From the NCBI GenBank assembly GCA_030433055.1, contig JAUILJ010000001.1, forward strand, positions 1-32,599: 32,599 nucleotides of DNA, written 5' to 3'. This stretch comes from Polyangia bacterium (GTDB lineage Bacteria; Myxococcota_A; Polyangia; Polyangiales; Polyangiaceae). The notes below the pieces were generated by a model. That model was not told where the DNA came from. It searched no databases and saw only the letters and a list, made by a program, of their open reading frames with translations. The position numbers and the translations under genes are program-made. Each line of letters begins with the position of its first letter. Within the stretch, counting starts at the first letter, position 1. Shown one piece after another: positions 19,224-27,789 of the stretch.

Positions 19224-19640
19224 TCAATCTCCCAAGACGTGCACGATCAGCTGGCGATTGTGAGGCCGATCTCGATGCTCCCACAGGTAGATTGCCTGCC
19301 AGGTGCCGAGCCCCAGCTTGCCTCGGACGATGGGCACGGACTCGCTGGTCTTGGTGATCGCGCTGCGCACGTGCGCGGGCATGTCGTCCGGCCCCTCGTC
19401 ATCGTGCTCCCAGCGCCTGGCGCGGGGTACCTGCTCCGCCATCCAACGCTCCAGATCCCGGAGTACCGCTGGGTCAGCATTCTCCTGAATTACCAGGCTC
19501 GCTGACGTGTGACGCACGAAGAGGGTACACAGGCCGGTCTCGACTCCCGCAGCTTGAACCACTTGTGCGACCTGTGGGGTGATGTCACGAAACCCCACGC
19601 CGCTGGTGGAAATCTCGACGATTTGCTGGTGCGTCTTCAC
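19224..19640 (-). CDS. YjbQ/UPF0047 family protein
   Basis: TGLCTLFVRHTSASLVIQENADPAVLRDLERW, GKLGLGTWQAIYLWEHRDRPHNRQLIVHVLGD; start taken as GTG (VKTHQQ) to avoid overlap with the divergent gene. Confidence 0.87.
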   Translation of the reverse strand: MKTHQQIVEISTSGVGFRDITPQVAQVVQAAGVETGLCTLFVRHTSASLVIQENADPAVLRDLERWMAEQVPRARRWEHDDEGPDDMPAHVRSAITKTSESVPIVRGKLGLGTWQAIYLWEHRDRPHNRQLIVHVLGD

Positions 19641-19686
19641 AGGGATACGTATGCGATGATTCGCTGCCGAGCGAAAGCTCCGACTG

Positions 19687-20643
19687 TTGCCCCTCATGCC
19701 GTCTCCCGCCCAGACCACGTTGAATCGAGCCCGCGCCGAAGCGATGGGTCGAGTCGACCGCTTCTTCTCGGCCGGGCGCGTGCGGCGCTGGGTGCGCTCC
19801 CTCTACCTGGCGATGCTGGAGCATCACGCGGGCCGGGTAGCCGGAGCGATGGCGTTCGATCTGTTCTTGGCCATGATTCCGCTCCTGGCGCTCGCGGGCT
19901 GGGCGCTGGGTCTGCTGGTTCGGCGACGACCGGAAGCCCTGGAGAGCGCGACGCTGCTACTGGAGTGGACCCCCACTGACGTTCAGAGTGTGCTCAGTCA
20001 GCAGCTCGGGCGCTACGCGGAGAGTGCAGCCGTGGCGCCGCTGGCATCCCTGGGCGCGTTGTGGCTCACGAGCGGAGCTTTCCACACGGTAATGAATGTG
20101 TTCGAGGGCGCCCTCAAGGCAGACAGGCGCCCTTGGTGGACCAAGCGCCTGCTCAGCCTGGGGTGCGCCGCCGTAGTGGTCGCTGCCGTACCGCTGATCG
20201 CTTGGCTGGCGGTGGCGGTCGCGGGTGGCCCCGTTGCCATCCTGCACGCGACGCTGGAGAACGAATCGGCAGATCTCGAGCTGGCTCGCGCCGTAGTCAG
20301 CCTGGTCACGTTCATCGGCATGACTGCGTTCACCGCGGGTTTTTTCCGCGTGGCAGTGAAACGGCCTGGCGTTCGGCGGCGCGTCTGGCCGGGCGCCGCC
20401 ACGACGGTATGCCTCGGAGCCCTGGCGTCGTGGGGATTCGCAGCGTACGTCAAGGAGCTCTCCCGCTTCACCCTGTTCTACGGGAGCCTGGCGACGGTCG
20501 CAGTGCTGATGTTGTGGCTGTGGTTGTGTTGCGCGGCGTTGCTGTTAGGCGGCGAGGTCAACGCGCAGCTCGAGGGCGTGCGCGGACCGAGCAATCCACC
20601 GGAGCCGGTGCGAGACTCCGAGCCGCCGGCCTCTGTCGGCTGA
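19687..20643 (+). CDS. YihY/BrkB family inner-membrane protein
   Basis: AGRVAGAMAFDLFLAMIPLLALAGWALG, several TM segments, FTLFYGSLATVAVLMLWLWLCCAALLLGGEVNAQLE. Confidence 0.9.
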   Translation: MPLMPSPAQTTLNRARAEAMGRVDRFFSAGRVRRWVRSLYLAMLEHHAGRVAGAMAFDLFLAMIPLLALAGWALGLLVRRRPEALESATLLLEWTPTDVQSVLSQQLGRYAESAAVAPLASLGALWLTSGAFHTVMNVFEGALKADRRPWWTKRLLSLGCAAVVVAAVPLIAWLAVAVAGGPVAILHATLENESADLELARAVVSLVTFIGMTAFTAGFFRVAVKRPGVRRRVWPGAATTVCLGALASWGFAAYVKELSRFTLFYGSLATVAVLMLWLWLCCAALLLGGEVNAQLEGVRGPSNPPEPVRDSEPPASVG

Positions 20644-20645
20644 CG

Positions 20646-21761
20646 CTACTCTCCGGCGTCGATATCGGAGGCGACGCACACCCCGTAGCCTTCGGGGAAG
20701 TTGGCCGGAGCCTGACAGCGCCCCGTCCCACACTCGGAGTTGGCGGCGCCCAGCTTACAGATACGCACGCAAAGGCCGGATGCCTGAGAGCAGATGTGAC
20801 CGGCAGCGCACGGGCACTCTTGCCCCGCGGTTCCGGCGCCCGGGGGAACGCAGGAGGTCGTGCCATCCGCGCGCACCACGGTACAGGCGGTGCCCGCCTT
20901 GCATACACAGCCCGCGTTGGGATCCGTGCCATCACACGGATACGGTTCCCCCAAGCTGCAGTTGTCAGCAGGCGCGCACACCGGGACGCTGAGCTGGCCA
21001 TGTTCAGCGCTCGCGTCATCTCGCAGCGGGCGCGATGCGCAGAAGGTGCCATCCTCGCAGCTCGTCTCTGTGTCGCAACAGAATGGCCGGCAGCGCCCCA
21101 GATTTTCCTCACCCACACACCCGAGCCCAGGCACGCAATCCGCGGAGGAAGTGCACGGCTCGCCGGACTCACGATCTCCTGAGAGTTCGCAACGTCTCAC
21201 CATGTCGCTCGCAGCTTCCCTACGGATATGGCAAGCGAATACCGGCGTCTCGCCTGGTGGCAATCCCTTCATCGACGAGCCCGCTCCGGCGGTTCCACCG
21301 CCGTCGCTACCAGCAGCGCCTCCCGCTTGGGCACCAGCGTCTGCAGATGCGCCTCCAGCGCCGCCGGTACTCGGGCCAGCTCCGCCGGTGCCCGCGCCGC
21401 CAGCGTTCGCGCCTGCGCCGCCTCCGGACCCCGCCGTGGGCGTATAGTCCTTGCACGACATGGGATCATCGGGCTGACAATCGCCTGCGCCACACGCTGG
21501 CGCACCGCCGGTGCCGCCCGTACCGCCGCCGTCAGTCAGCGGTACATCGAGCGCCGATCCATCCCCAGGGTCGCCCCCACAACCGACGCACCCGCCGCTG
21601 CCACCAAACCCACTCCCACCGCCACCGCCCGAAGTGGCTTCGCTAGCCGAGCAGCTCGCGCCAAGCGCGATCGCGAACAGCCCCAAGGCGAACACGGCGC
21701 CCGCGCGAGAGATCCAACGCGTCTGAATGGCGGCTTCCGAGGATAAGTGGGTCATGTCCAA
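20646..21761 (-). CDS. Glycine-rich, Cys-rich exported protein/lipoprotein
   Basis: Hydrophobic N-terminus FALGLFAIALGASCSAS, long Gly/Ala-rich spacer, Cys-rich C-terminal part. Confidence 0.72.
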   Translation of the reverse strand: MDMTHLSSEAAIQTRWISRAGAVFALGLFAIALGASCSASEATSGGGGGSGFGGSGGCVGCGGDPGDGSALDVPLTDGGGTGGTGGAPACGAGDCQPDDPMSCKDYTPTAGSGGGAGANAGGAGTGGAGPSTGGAGGASADAGAQAGGAAGSDGGGTAGAGSSMKGLPPGETPVFACHIRREAASDMVRRCELSGDRESGEPCTSSADCVPGLGCVGEENLGRCRPFCCDTETSCEDGTFCASRPLRDDASAEHGQLSVPVCAPADNCSLGEPYPCDGTDPNAGCVCKAGTACTVVRADGTTSCVPPGAGTAGQECPCAAGHICSQASGLCVRICKLGAANSECGTGRCQAPANFPEGYGVCVASDIDAGE

Positions 21762-22009
21762 GCGCCGGCCATCAAGCCGGTTCTACTCAGATATACAGCA
21801 CGCTACGTGCCAAGGCGAACACGTGACGGACAAACACGCCACCCCGACACGAGGAGCGACGGCAAAAACGCCTGAAAGCACTCAGGGAGGGACGAACGCA
21901 GCGCCCGAGTGCCCCACGGGTGTGGCCTGCTCCGCTCGGCAGGACGAGGCTGACTCTGGCAACGCTGTCGCGATCGCTTGCGCCAAACTACGGCGTTGCC
22001 AGAAGCGAG

Positions 22010-24070
22010 CTACTTCAACGCGACGTTCATGACGACCGTGTTGGCGGCACTGTCATAGACGCGCACGCTCAACATGACAGGGCCTTTGCCAGCGATGGGA
22101 GCAACGTCTGCGTCAAACTCCTCCTTCGCCTCATCGAAGATGCCGTCCTTCGGATCGAAGGGGAACCACTCATTGGTACCCGCGACGGAGATCTCGATGC
22201 GCTGGATCGGCCCTACTCCGTCGACCGCGGTGCCGGTGATGCGCCGGCCGTTGGCAGAGAGGCCCTTGATGGCGGGGGGCGTGTTGTCGACGATGATCAC
22301 GTTGCTCTCGAGCCGGTGCCGCTTCACCCGCGAAGGGGTGTTGCTCGGAGAGTCGCTGGCGGTCACCCGCACGCGGTATTTGCCCTCGGGCAAGTCTCCG
22401 GTTTCCCAGGCGTAGCTCGTAGCCGTGACCTTCTCGTTGGGCTTTTCCAGAGGGTAATAGGTGGTGGTCCCCACCAAGCGGTACTCGAGGTGATAGTCGA
22501 GGATATCGTTGTCCGGATTGTCGACGCGCCAGGTCAGGTTGACTTTGGTGCTTGGCTTCGCGGAAACCGGGCCGCCGGAAGACTGCATTCCGGGGTTGGT
22601 GTTGCTCTTCACCTTGACGTCGATGTTGGTAACGACCGCCTTCAGGTTGTCGGTGATGAACGGGAGCGTGACTTCGGTGAGCTCAGCCTTCGGGTCCTTC
22701 GACCACCGCGCGCGCACCTGGATGAACCGACCAGCGGGGCTCTTCACTTCGCCAGGAGCGGTGAGACCACCGCTCCATGGGCTCCAGGAGTCATCCGGCT
22801 CTTTGGTGTTGCCGGTGCGCGTGCTGAACTCCAGCAGCCCTTCGGACTCCCAGGACATGCGCCCGAAGGTCGCGCGAAGGTTTGCGTCAAGCACCTTGCT
22901 CGTCCAGACGGCGTCGGGGCCGCCCACTCCCCGCACGGGGTGGACCACCACCGGGTCGCTCGCGATGACGTACTTGGTCTTGCCGCTCATGATGAGCTGG
23001 GAAACCTGGCGCTCCTCGACGTCGGCGATCAGCACCGAGTTGTGGGCGTCGTCAACGGTGTGGATCTTCCCCTCGGCGCCGCTACCCACGTAGGGCTTCC
23101 CATCGTCTCCCACCGTGAGCGTGACGAAGTGCTCCGAGGAGTCCTCGAACAACTTCTCCGGGGCGCCGTCCTTGTCGAAGACGTAGAGCATGCCCTTGCC
23201 GCGGGTCTTGGGGGGAGTGGGGACCGGACCGCTGACACTCAAACCGGACGAGAACGACGCATAGCTGCCCGCGGAGATCTCGTTGGCGATCGCGTACACC
23301 AGGCCACCTGCTCCAAAGGCGATCCCCCGTACCTCCGTGGCGGAGAAATCGTAGACGACCTTGGGGGCCTTGTTTCCGCCTTGAACCTGGTAGAGCTTGC
23401 CCTTCTCTCCGCCACCGACGTACACCTTTCCGTCCGGAGATACCGCGACGCTCATCAGGTGCTTCTCGTCGGAGGTCATGAAGACCTGGGCCTGCCCCTG
23501 CTGGGTGATGCGGTAGACCTTGCCTTCCGGCCCAGTCGCCGCGTACACGACCCGCGCCTTCTCGTCGTACGCGAGGGCCCAGATGTGCTTGGCGTTGGGC
23601 AGCTTGGCCAGCGTCGTCAGCTTGCCTCCCTCCCACTTCTTGACCTCGCCCCCAGGCAAGGTGCCGAGGATCACGGCCCCCCCCCAGGCTTCCACCATCG
23701 AGGTGATGGCGAGGGTCTTGGTCTCCGCGAGCACGGTGCTCTTGGCTCCCTTCAGCGCTATGAGCTTGCCCTCGTTGCCGGTGCCGAGGAGCAGCGTTCC
23801 GTCCTTCTGGACGAGCGCGCTCCACACCGTATCGGCCCCCTCGATACCCACCTTGCCCAGGTTCAACCCAGCGCGCACCCGGCCCGCAGAGTCGATAGCG
23901 ACGCCCTTGAGATCCCCGCCTTCGAAGTCCGACTTCGTGCCGAGGTCGAACGTGCGAGTACCCACCGCGGAAGCGGTGGAGGGAAACAGCGCGGAGAGCA
24001 GCAGACCAGAGATAACCAACCCGGAGGCATGGGCGAGACGTGAAGCGAGGCGTAGTTTTGACATGTGCAT
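22010..24070 (-). CDS. Exported beta-propeller-like protein with C-terminal fibronectin/Ig-like region
   Basis: Signal peptide ASGLVISGLLLSALFPSTASA; repeated GxVYxxTGPEGKVYRI / DGKVYVGGGEKGKLYQV blades; start taken at internal MHMSKLRL. Confidence 0.7.
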   Translation of the reverse strand: MHMSKLRLASRLAHASGLVISGLLLSALFPSTASAVGTRTFDLGTKSDFEGGDLKGVAIDSAGRVRAGLNLGKVGIEGADTVWSALVQKDGTLLLGTGNEGKLIALKGAKSTVLAETKTLAITSMVEAWGGAVILGTLPGGEVKKWEGGKLTTLAKLPNAKHIWALAYDEKARVVYAATGPEGKVYRITQQGQAQVFMTSDEKHLMSVAVSPDGKVYVGGGEKGKLYQVQGGNKAPKVVYDFSATEVRGIAFGAGGLVYAIANEISAGSYASFSSGLSVSGPVPTPPKTRGKGMLYVFDKDGAPEKLFEDSSEHFVTLTVGDDGKPYVGSGAEGKIHTVDDAHNSVLIADVEERQVSQLIMSGKTKYVIASDPVVVHPVRGVGGPDAVWTSKVLDANLRATFGRMSWESEGLLEFSTRTGNTKEPDDSWSPWSGGLTAPGEVKSPAGRFIQVRARWSKDPKAELTEVTLPFITDNLKAVVTNIDVKVKSNTNPGMQSSGGPVSAKPSTKVNLTWRVDNPDNDILDYHLEYRLVGTTTYYPLEKPNEKVTATSYAWETGDLPEGKYRVRVTASDSPSNTPSRVKRHRLESNVIIVDNTPPAIKGLSANGRRITGTAVDGVGPIQRIEISVAGTNEWFPFDPKDGIFDEAKEEFDADVAPIAGKGPVMLSVRVYDSAANTVVMNVALK

Positions 24071-24196
24071 TTTTAGACGAGCGAGAGTCGAGCCAGGCGA
24101 GGCGCTAGGCGGCCTCAATGAGTTTCTCTACAGTTTCCAGGAGTAGTGTGGTTCCGGGAGTAGTGGCGGTGGGCGATTCTTTGCGGTAACGGCGCG

Positions 24197-26116
24197 CTAG
24201 CGGATCACCGGGCGAACCTTCACTTGCACGCGATCCCCTCCCACAATGAACAGCGGAAGCGGCACGACCTGGCGCACCATGGGTGAGAACGAGTTCGGTG
24301 CCACGCTCGACTGCGTGGGCCGAATCATGTCCATCGCGCCGGGTGGGAGGTCTTCAGCGATCATCCCCTTGTACGCGACGCCCCCGGTCTGCGCGCTGTA
24401 GCTGACGATCAGCGACTTGGGCGGATAGATGGGATCCTCGAAGTTCTTGATCAGCTCGCCCAGGTTGTTCGGCGGCGCCTTGACCTTGTAGTGGGTGTAT
24501 CCCGGCGAAAGGCTGAGGCTCACGGTCTGGCCTGCCAAGTCCTTCGGCAGCGGGACCTTGATCACCCGCGTGATCTCTTTACCCGCCCAGGGCATCAACG
24601 TGAGGCGGATGCGAGCCGACTGGCCAGCGTCGACCTCGGGATCCAGGAGCTCAGTTCCCTTCAGCAGATAGATTTCGCGAGCGAAACGGAACTCGATCTC
24701 CATGGTGACGCCCTCGATGAAGGCGTACTCCCAGGGATTGTTCATGATCGCGCCGACGGCGCGCACCAGGTTCGAGCCGATGAAATCGCGGGGCGAGGGG
24801 GAGCCGCCCACCGAGACACCGAAGTCCTCGAGTTCGATCTCGCCGTAGCCTTTGATCTTGAGCTTGCTCGTCGCGTTCCAGCTGACGTCTTGGTTCTCTG
24901 CAGCGACGGCCTGCATGGCCGAACCAAGGGCTACCGCCACGAACGAGGGCGTCATGAACTTCTCGTGCGCTACCTCGAAATCCCACTTGGTGTAGGGGTT
25001 TCCAGGGACGCCCTTGATCTTCAGGCTCACCGGGAACGTCGGAGCCTGGAGCGACTGGTCGACGACAATCGACGCCTGACGGTCGTTGACCAGGGTGCCC
25101 ATGGGACGCACGGACTCGCCGATCTTGAACGAGCGGGACACGCTCGCCATGAAGTGCAGCACACGCCCGATGGTGGTGGGCAACGCCGTGTTGCCGGACA
25201 TCATCATCGGGTGGCCGAAGGCGACCAGCTTGTCACCCTCAACCCGGGTCACCGTGCCCAGGCCCATACCGCTCATATCCCCACGGATTAGCTCGACACC
25301 GATGGCTCCGCCGTCCTCGAACCTCGTCGGGGCGCCAGGCGTCACGCCGGAGCTACCCCCCGCCTGAAGCGGCTCGAGGCCCAAGGGGGCGAACAGTTCC
25401 CGCGCGACTTCGATCGCGCCGGTGGTCATGCCACCGATCATGATGGGCGTGGTAACCGGCCTGACGCCCGTCGTCTCACTGGGTGCCTTCGCGGCCTTGG
25501 CTTTGCCGATTTGCTCGGCGTGCTTCTTCAAGTCGTAGTCTTGAATCTTGCCGGCATAGCGCTGCTGTGAGCCCGTCTTGCGCAGCGCCTGCTTCGCCTT
25601 GCCGGCAGGCTTCTTGGGCAGCGCGTGCAGGGGCCAGCCATCAATCTGCTTGGGCAGCGGACGCACCAGGTCGTCCAACATCAGTCGGATTGGCGTCACG
25701 CCTGCGACCGGCTCTCTGCCAAAGGTCCAGCCATACGCGTAGGCGCCGATCATCTTGTTGTTGATGTAGATCGGGCTGCCGCTCATCCCCGCGACCGCCT
25801 TGGCCACCTCGAGGCGCGGGTGCTTGGTCTTGATCAGGATCGACTCCTGACGCGGCTGGAAGTTCTTCAACACGTCGATGACCTCGACCTCGAACTTCTC
25901 GGGCTTCGTGCCCTTGAACACGGTCAGGCCGTAGCCCTTCATGCCAGGCTTGATGTCCTTGACCGACATGATGTCGGGACGCGATGTGAGGCCCTCGGCC
26001 TTCGCGGCGTGGAGACCAATCGGGAGTGGAGCCAGCAGGCCGATGACGGCCGCAGCCGCGATGAATGTAGTCGCCCTCAAAGTCCGCCGAGCATACCACC
26101 AGGCTCGCGAGGGCAA
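24197..26116 (-). CDS. SpoIVB peptidase S55 domain-containing protein
   Basis: MSVKDIKPGMKGYGLTVFKGTKPEKFEVEVIDVL and AVAGMSGSPIYINNKMIGAYAYGWTFGREPVAGVTPI. Confidence 0.88.
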   Translation of the reverse strand: MPSRAWWYARRTLRATTFIAAAAVIGLLAPLPIGLHAAKAEGLTSRPDIMSVKDIKPGMKGYGLTVFKGTKPEKFEVEVIDVLKNFQPRQESILIKTKHPRLEVAKAVAGMSGSPIYINNKMIGAYAYGWTFGREPVAGVTPIRLMLDDLVRPLPKQIDGWPLHALPKKPAGKAKQALRKTGSQQRYAGKIQDYDLKKHAEQIGKAKAAKAPSETTGVRPVTTPIMIGGMTTGAIEVARELFAPLGLEPLQAGGSSGVTPGAPTRFEDGGAIGVELIRGDMSGMGLGTVTRVEGDKLVAFGHPMMMSGNTALPTTIGRVLHFMASVSRSFKIGESVRPMGTLVNDRQASIVVDQSLQAPTFPVSLKIKGVPGNPYTKWDFEVAHEKFMTPSFVAVALGSAMQAVAAENQDVSWNATSKLKIKGYGEIELEDFGVSVGGSPSPRDFIGSNLVRAVGAIMNNPWEYAFIEGVTMEIEFRFAREIYLLKGTELLDPEVDAGQSARIRLTLMPWAGKEITRVIKVPLPKDLAGQTVSLSLSPGYTHYKVKAPPNNLGELIKNFEDPIYPPKSLIVSYSAQTGGVAYKGMIAEDLPPGAMDMIRPTQSSVAPNSFSPMVRQVVPLPLFIVGGDRVQVKVRPVIR

Positions 26117-26296
26117 CTGGAAAGCGCACCCTACGGCTCAACCGGGGGCTGAGCGGGAGATCGAGCCCAGAAATGGCGGTCGTGAGCCGGTGTTCAGGAA
26201 CAGCCCCGCCAGCTGCCGCGTTCTGGTCAGCGCGCTCGACTCTGGAGGCTGACATGAGCTAGTGGTTCTTCACTAACCGGGGTCGAGAATAGGCAA

Positions 26297-26539
26297 ATGG
26301 ATTGGCTGATCGTGATCACACTCGCCGCGTCTTTCGGCGCGTTGGTCACCAGTCATTTGACCCTCTGCGCAGGCCTCGCCAAGCGCGAGGGGTTGTGGCG
26401 CGGCGCGCTGGCCTTCTTGCTGCCGCCCCTGGCTCTGGTGTGGGGGCTCACCCATCGGCTCCGCGTGCGCAGCGCCGTGTGGCTCACTTCGGCGGTGCTC
26501 TACGTCGTCGCGCTGATCGCTGCCAGCTCGGGCGCTTGA
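26297..26539 (+). CDS. Small (80 aa) two-TM hypothetical membrane protein
   Basis: MDWLIVITLAASFGALVTSHLTLCAG...LAFLLPPLALVWGLTH...AVLYVVALIAASSGA. Confidence 0.5.
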   Translation: MDWLIVITLAASFGALVTSHLTLCAGLAKREGLWRGALAFLLPPLALVWGLTHRLRVRSAVWLTSAVLYVVALIAASSGA

Positions 26540-26561
26540 GGGCTTGCATGCGCTCGAGGGC

Positions 26562-27245
26562 TTATTTGCGCTCGGGCGCTTCGCGGGTGAGCGGGTGCAT
26601 GCGTTGGAACCCCTCGAGCACCCAGCGGTCTCGCAGCCGCTTCGCGAGGGCCTCTTCACCGCGCCACGGGATAGCCACAGCGTAGATCAGGCATGCGTCG
26701 GGATACACATCTGGATACGCCGCCCAAGCTCCTGAGAAGAACTTCCGCTCCAGCCCAAGGTCGACATACCCGTCCACCAGCTTCACCAGCATCGGCTTGC
26801 CGCGATACTCACGACGCTTGGTGCGAAGCGGGCTGAGCCCAACCTCGAACGCTTCGACCTTGGGCCAGCCCCAAGCCTCGAAGCGCTTCGTGCAGCTGCG
26901 AGAGTCCGTGGGCTCGCCGCTGGGTACCGGCTGCACAAACACCAGCGCCATCACGTGGTGATCGTCGCCGTAGCGAAATCCCGTGAAGTGCTTCACCCCC
27001 CAGAACCTCACCCGCTTCCAGTGCTCCCAGTCAGGAGTGGGAGCATGCAGCTGGTCGTCCTTGTCGTTGCGAGACCCCCACGGTGCGTCGAGCAGCCGCT
27101 GCAGCGCGGCACGGTGGGGATTGTGTGCGTCGCCCCCTGGCTCCGCGACGCTGACCGTCTGTGGCTTGGGCGGAGCGCCAGGAGGTTGGCGAGACGCGCT
27201 GCCAGCGGCGCACCCGCACAGCGTGCTCACCCCAACGCCAACCAT
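26562..27245 (-). CDS. Hypothetical lipoprotein
   Basis: MVGVGVSTLCGCAAGS lipobox-like start; intact ORF. Confidence 0.6.
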   Translation of the reverse strand: MVGVGVSTLCGCAAGSASRQPPGAPPKPQTVSVAEPGGDAHNPHRAALQRLLDAPWGSRNDKDDQLHAPTPDWEHWKRVRFWGVKHFTGFRYGDDHHVMALVFVQPVPSGEPTDSRSCTKRFEAWGWPKVEAFEVGLSPLRTKRREYRGKPMLVKLVDGYVDLGLERKFFSGAWAAYPDVYPDACLIYAVAIPWRGEEALAKRLRDRWVLEGFQRMHPLTREAPERK

Positions 27246-27531
27246 GCAGAGCGCGCGTGCCCCTGACCGGCACCACCACCGCTGACTCACGCTCGCTCCC
27301 CGTCTCGGAGATCCCAAAGCTCGAGCGGGGTGAGCGCACGCTTCATTCGCGTAGTGTAGCACTCACGCTGCAAACGCCTCGTGTCCACGGGGTTTGGACG
27401 TCGCTGCCCGCCCTCACAATCACTCGCGTCCAGCGGAGGGCCGCATTTTCTGCCGGGGGCGCAGGCAAGCCTGCTCGGCTCTCCAACGAGCGAGATTCGC
27501 GCTCGGCACCAGACGGCAGGAGGCGCTGCAC

Positions 27532-27623
27532 CTACAGTCAGCCCCCTTACGGTCAGCCCTCACAGTCAGCCCTCACAGTCAGCCCTCACAGTCAGCCCTC
27601 ACAGTCAGCCCCTACAGTCACCC
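27532..27623. repeat. 13-bp minisatellite, unit TCACAGTCAGCCC
   Basis: Four perfect copies 27560-27611 with degenerate copies 27532-27544, 27547-27559 and 27612-27623. Confidence 0.9.
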
Positions 27624-27663
27624 CGGTACGACCCACGCTGAGACCACCCTGGAGGAACACTAA

Positions 27664-27747
27664 AACCTCAGCCAAAGCCCGCGAAACGCGGAGACTATCC
27701 CAAACGGGGTAGCGGAACTTTCGGAGACCCCGTTACTCTTTGAGGTT
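27664..27747 (+). ncRNA. Candidate structured leader RNA / cis-regulatory element
   Basis: Closing stem AACCTCA(27664-27670)/TGAGGTT(27741-27747); hairpin CCGCG-AAA-CGCGG (27679-27691); hairpin CTATCCC-AAAC-GGGGTAG (27695-27712); competing stem AACGGGGT(27703-27710)/ACCCCGTT(27727-27734). Confidence 0.5.
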
Positions 27748-27789
27748 GGGGAAGCCGGCGAGCGACGATCGCCGGACGAAAGGACTGCT

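Noticed and set aside
21920-24043. 707-aa plus-strand ORF opposite the beta-propeller gene
   Set aside because: Antisense shadow ORF; the minus-strand reading has a signal peptide and regular propeller-blade repeats
24140-24166. Direct repeat GGAGTAGTG x2 between the S55 and propeller genes
   Set aside because: Short 9-mer pair in G/T-rich spacer; not distinguishable from chance
27532-27623. CRISPR array
   Set aside because: 13-bp units are contiguous with no unique spacers and no cas genes in the window
27161-27712. Plus-strand ORFs reading through the 13-bp repeat (SQPSQSALTV...)
   Set aside because: The 13-bp unit is open in several frames because it lacks stops; no RBS or conserved domain, and part overlaps the minus-strand lipoprotein gene
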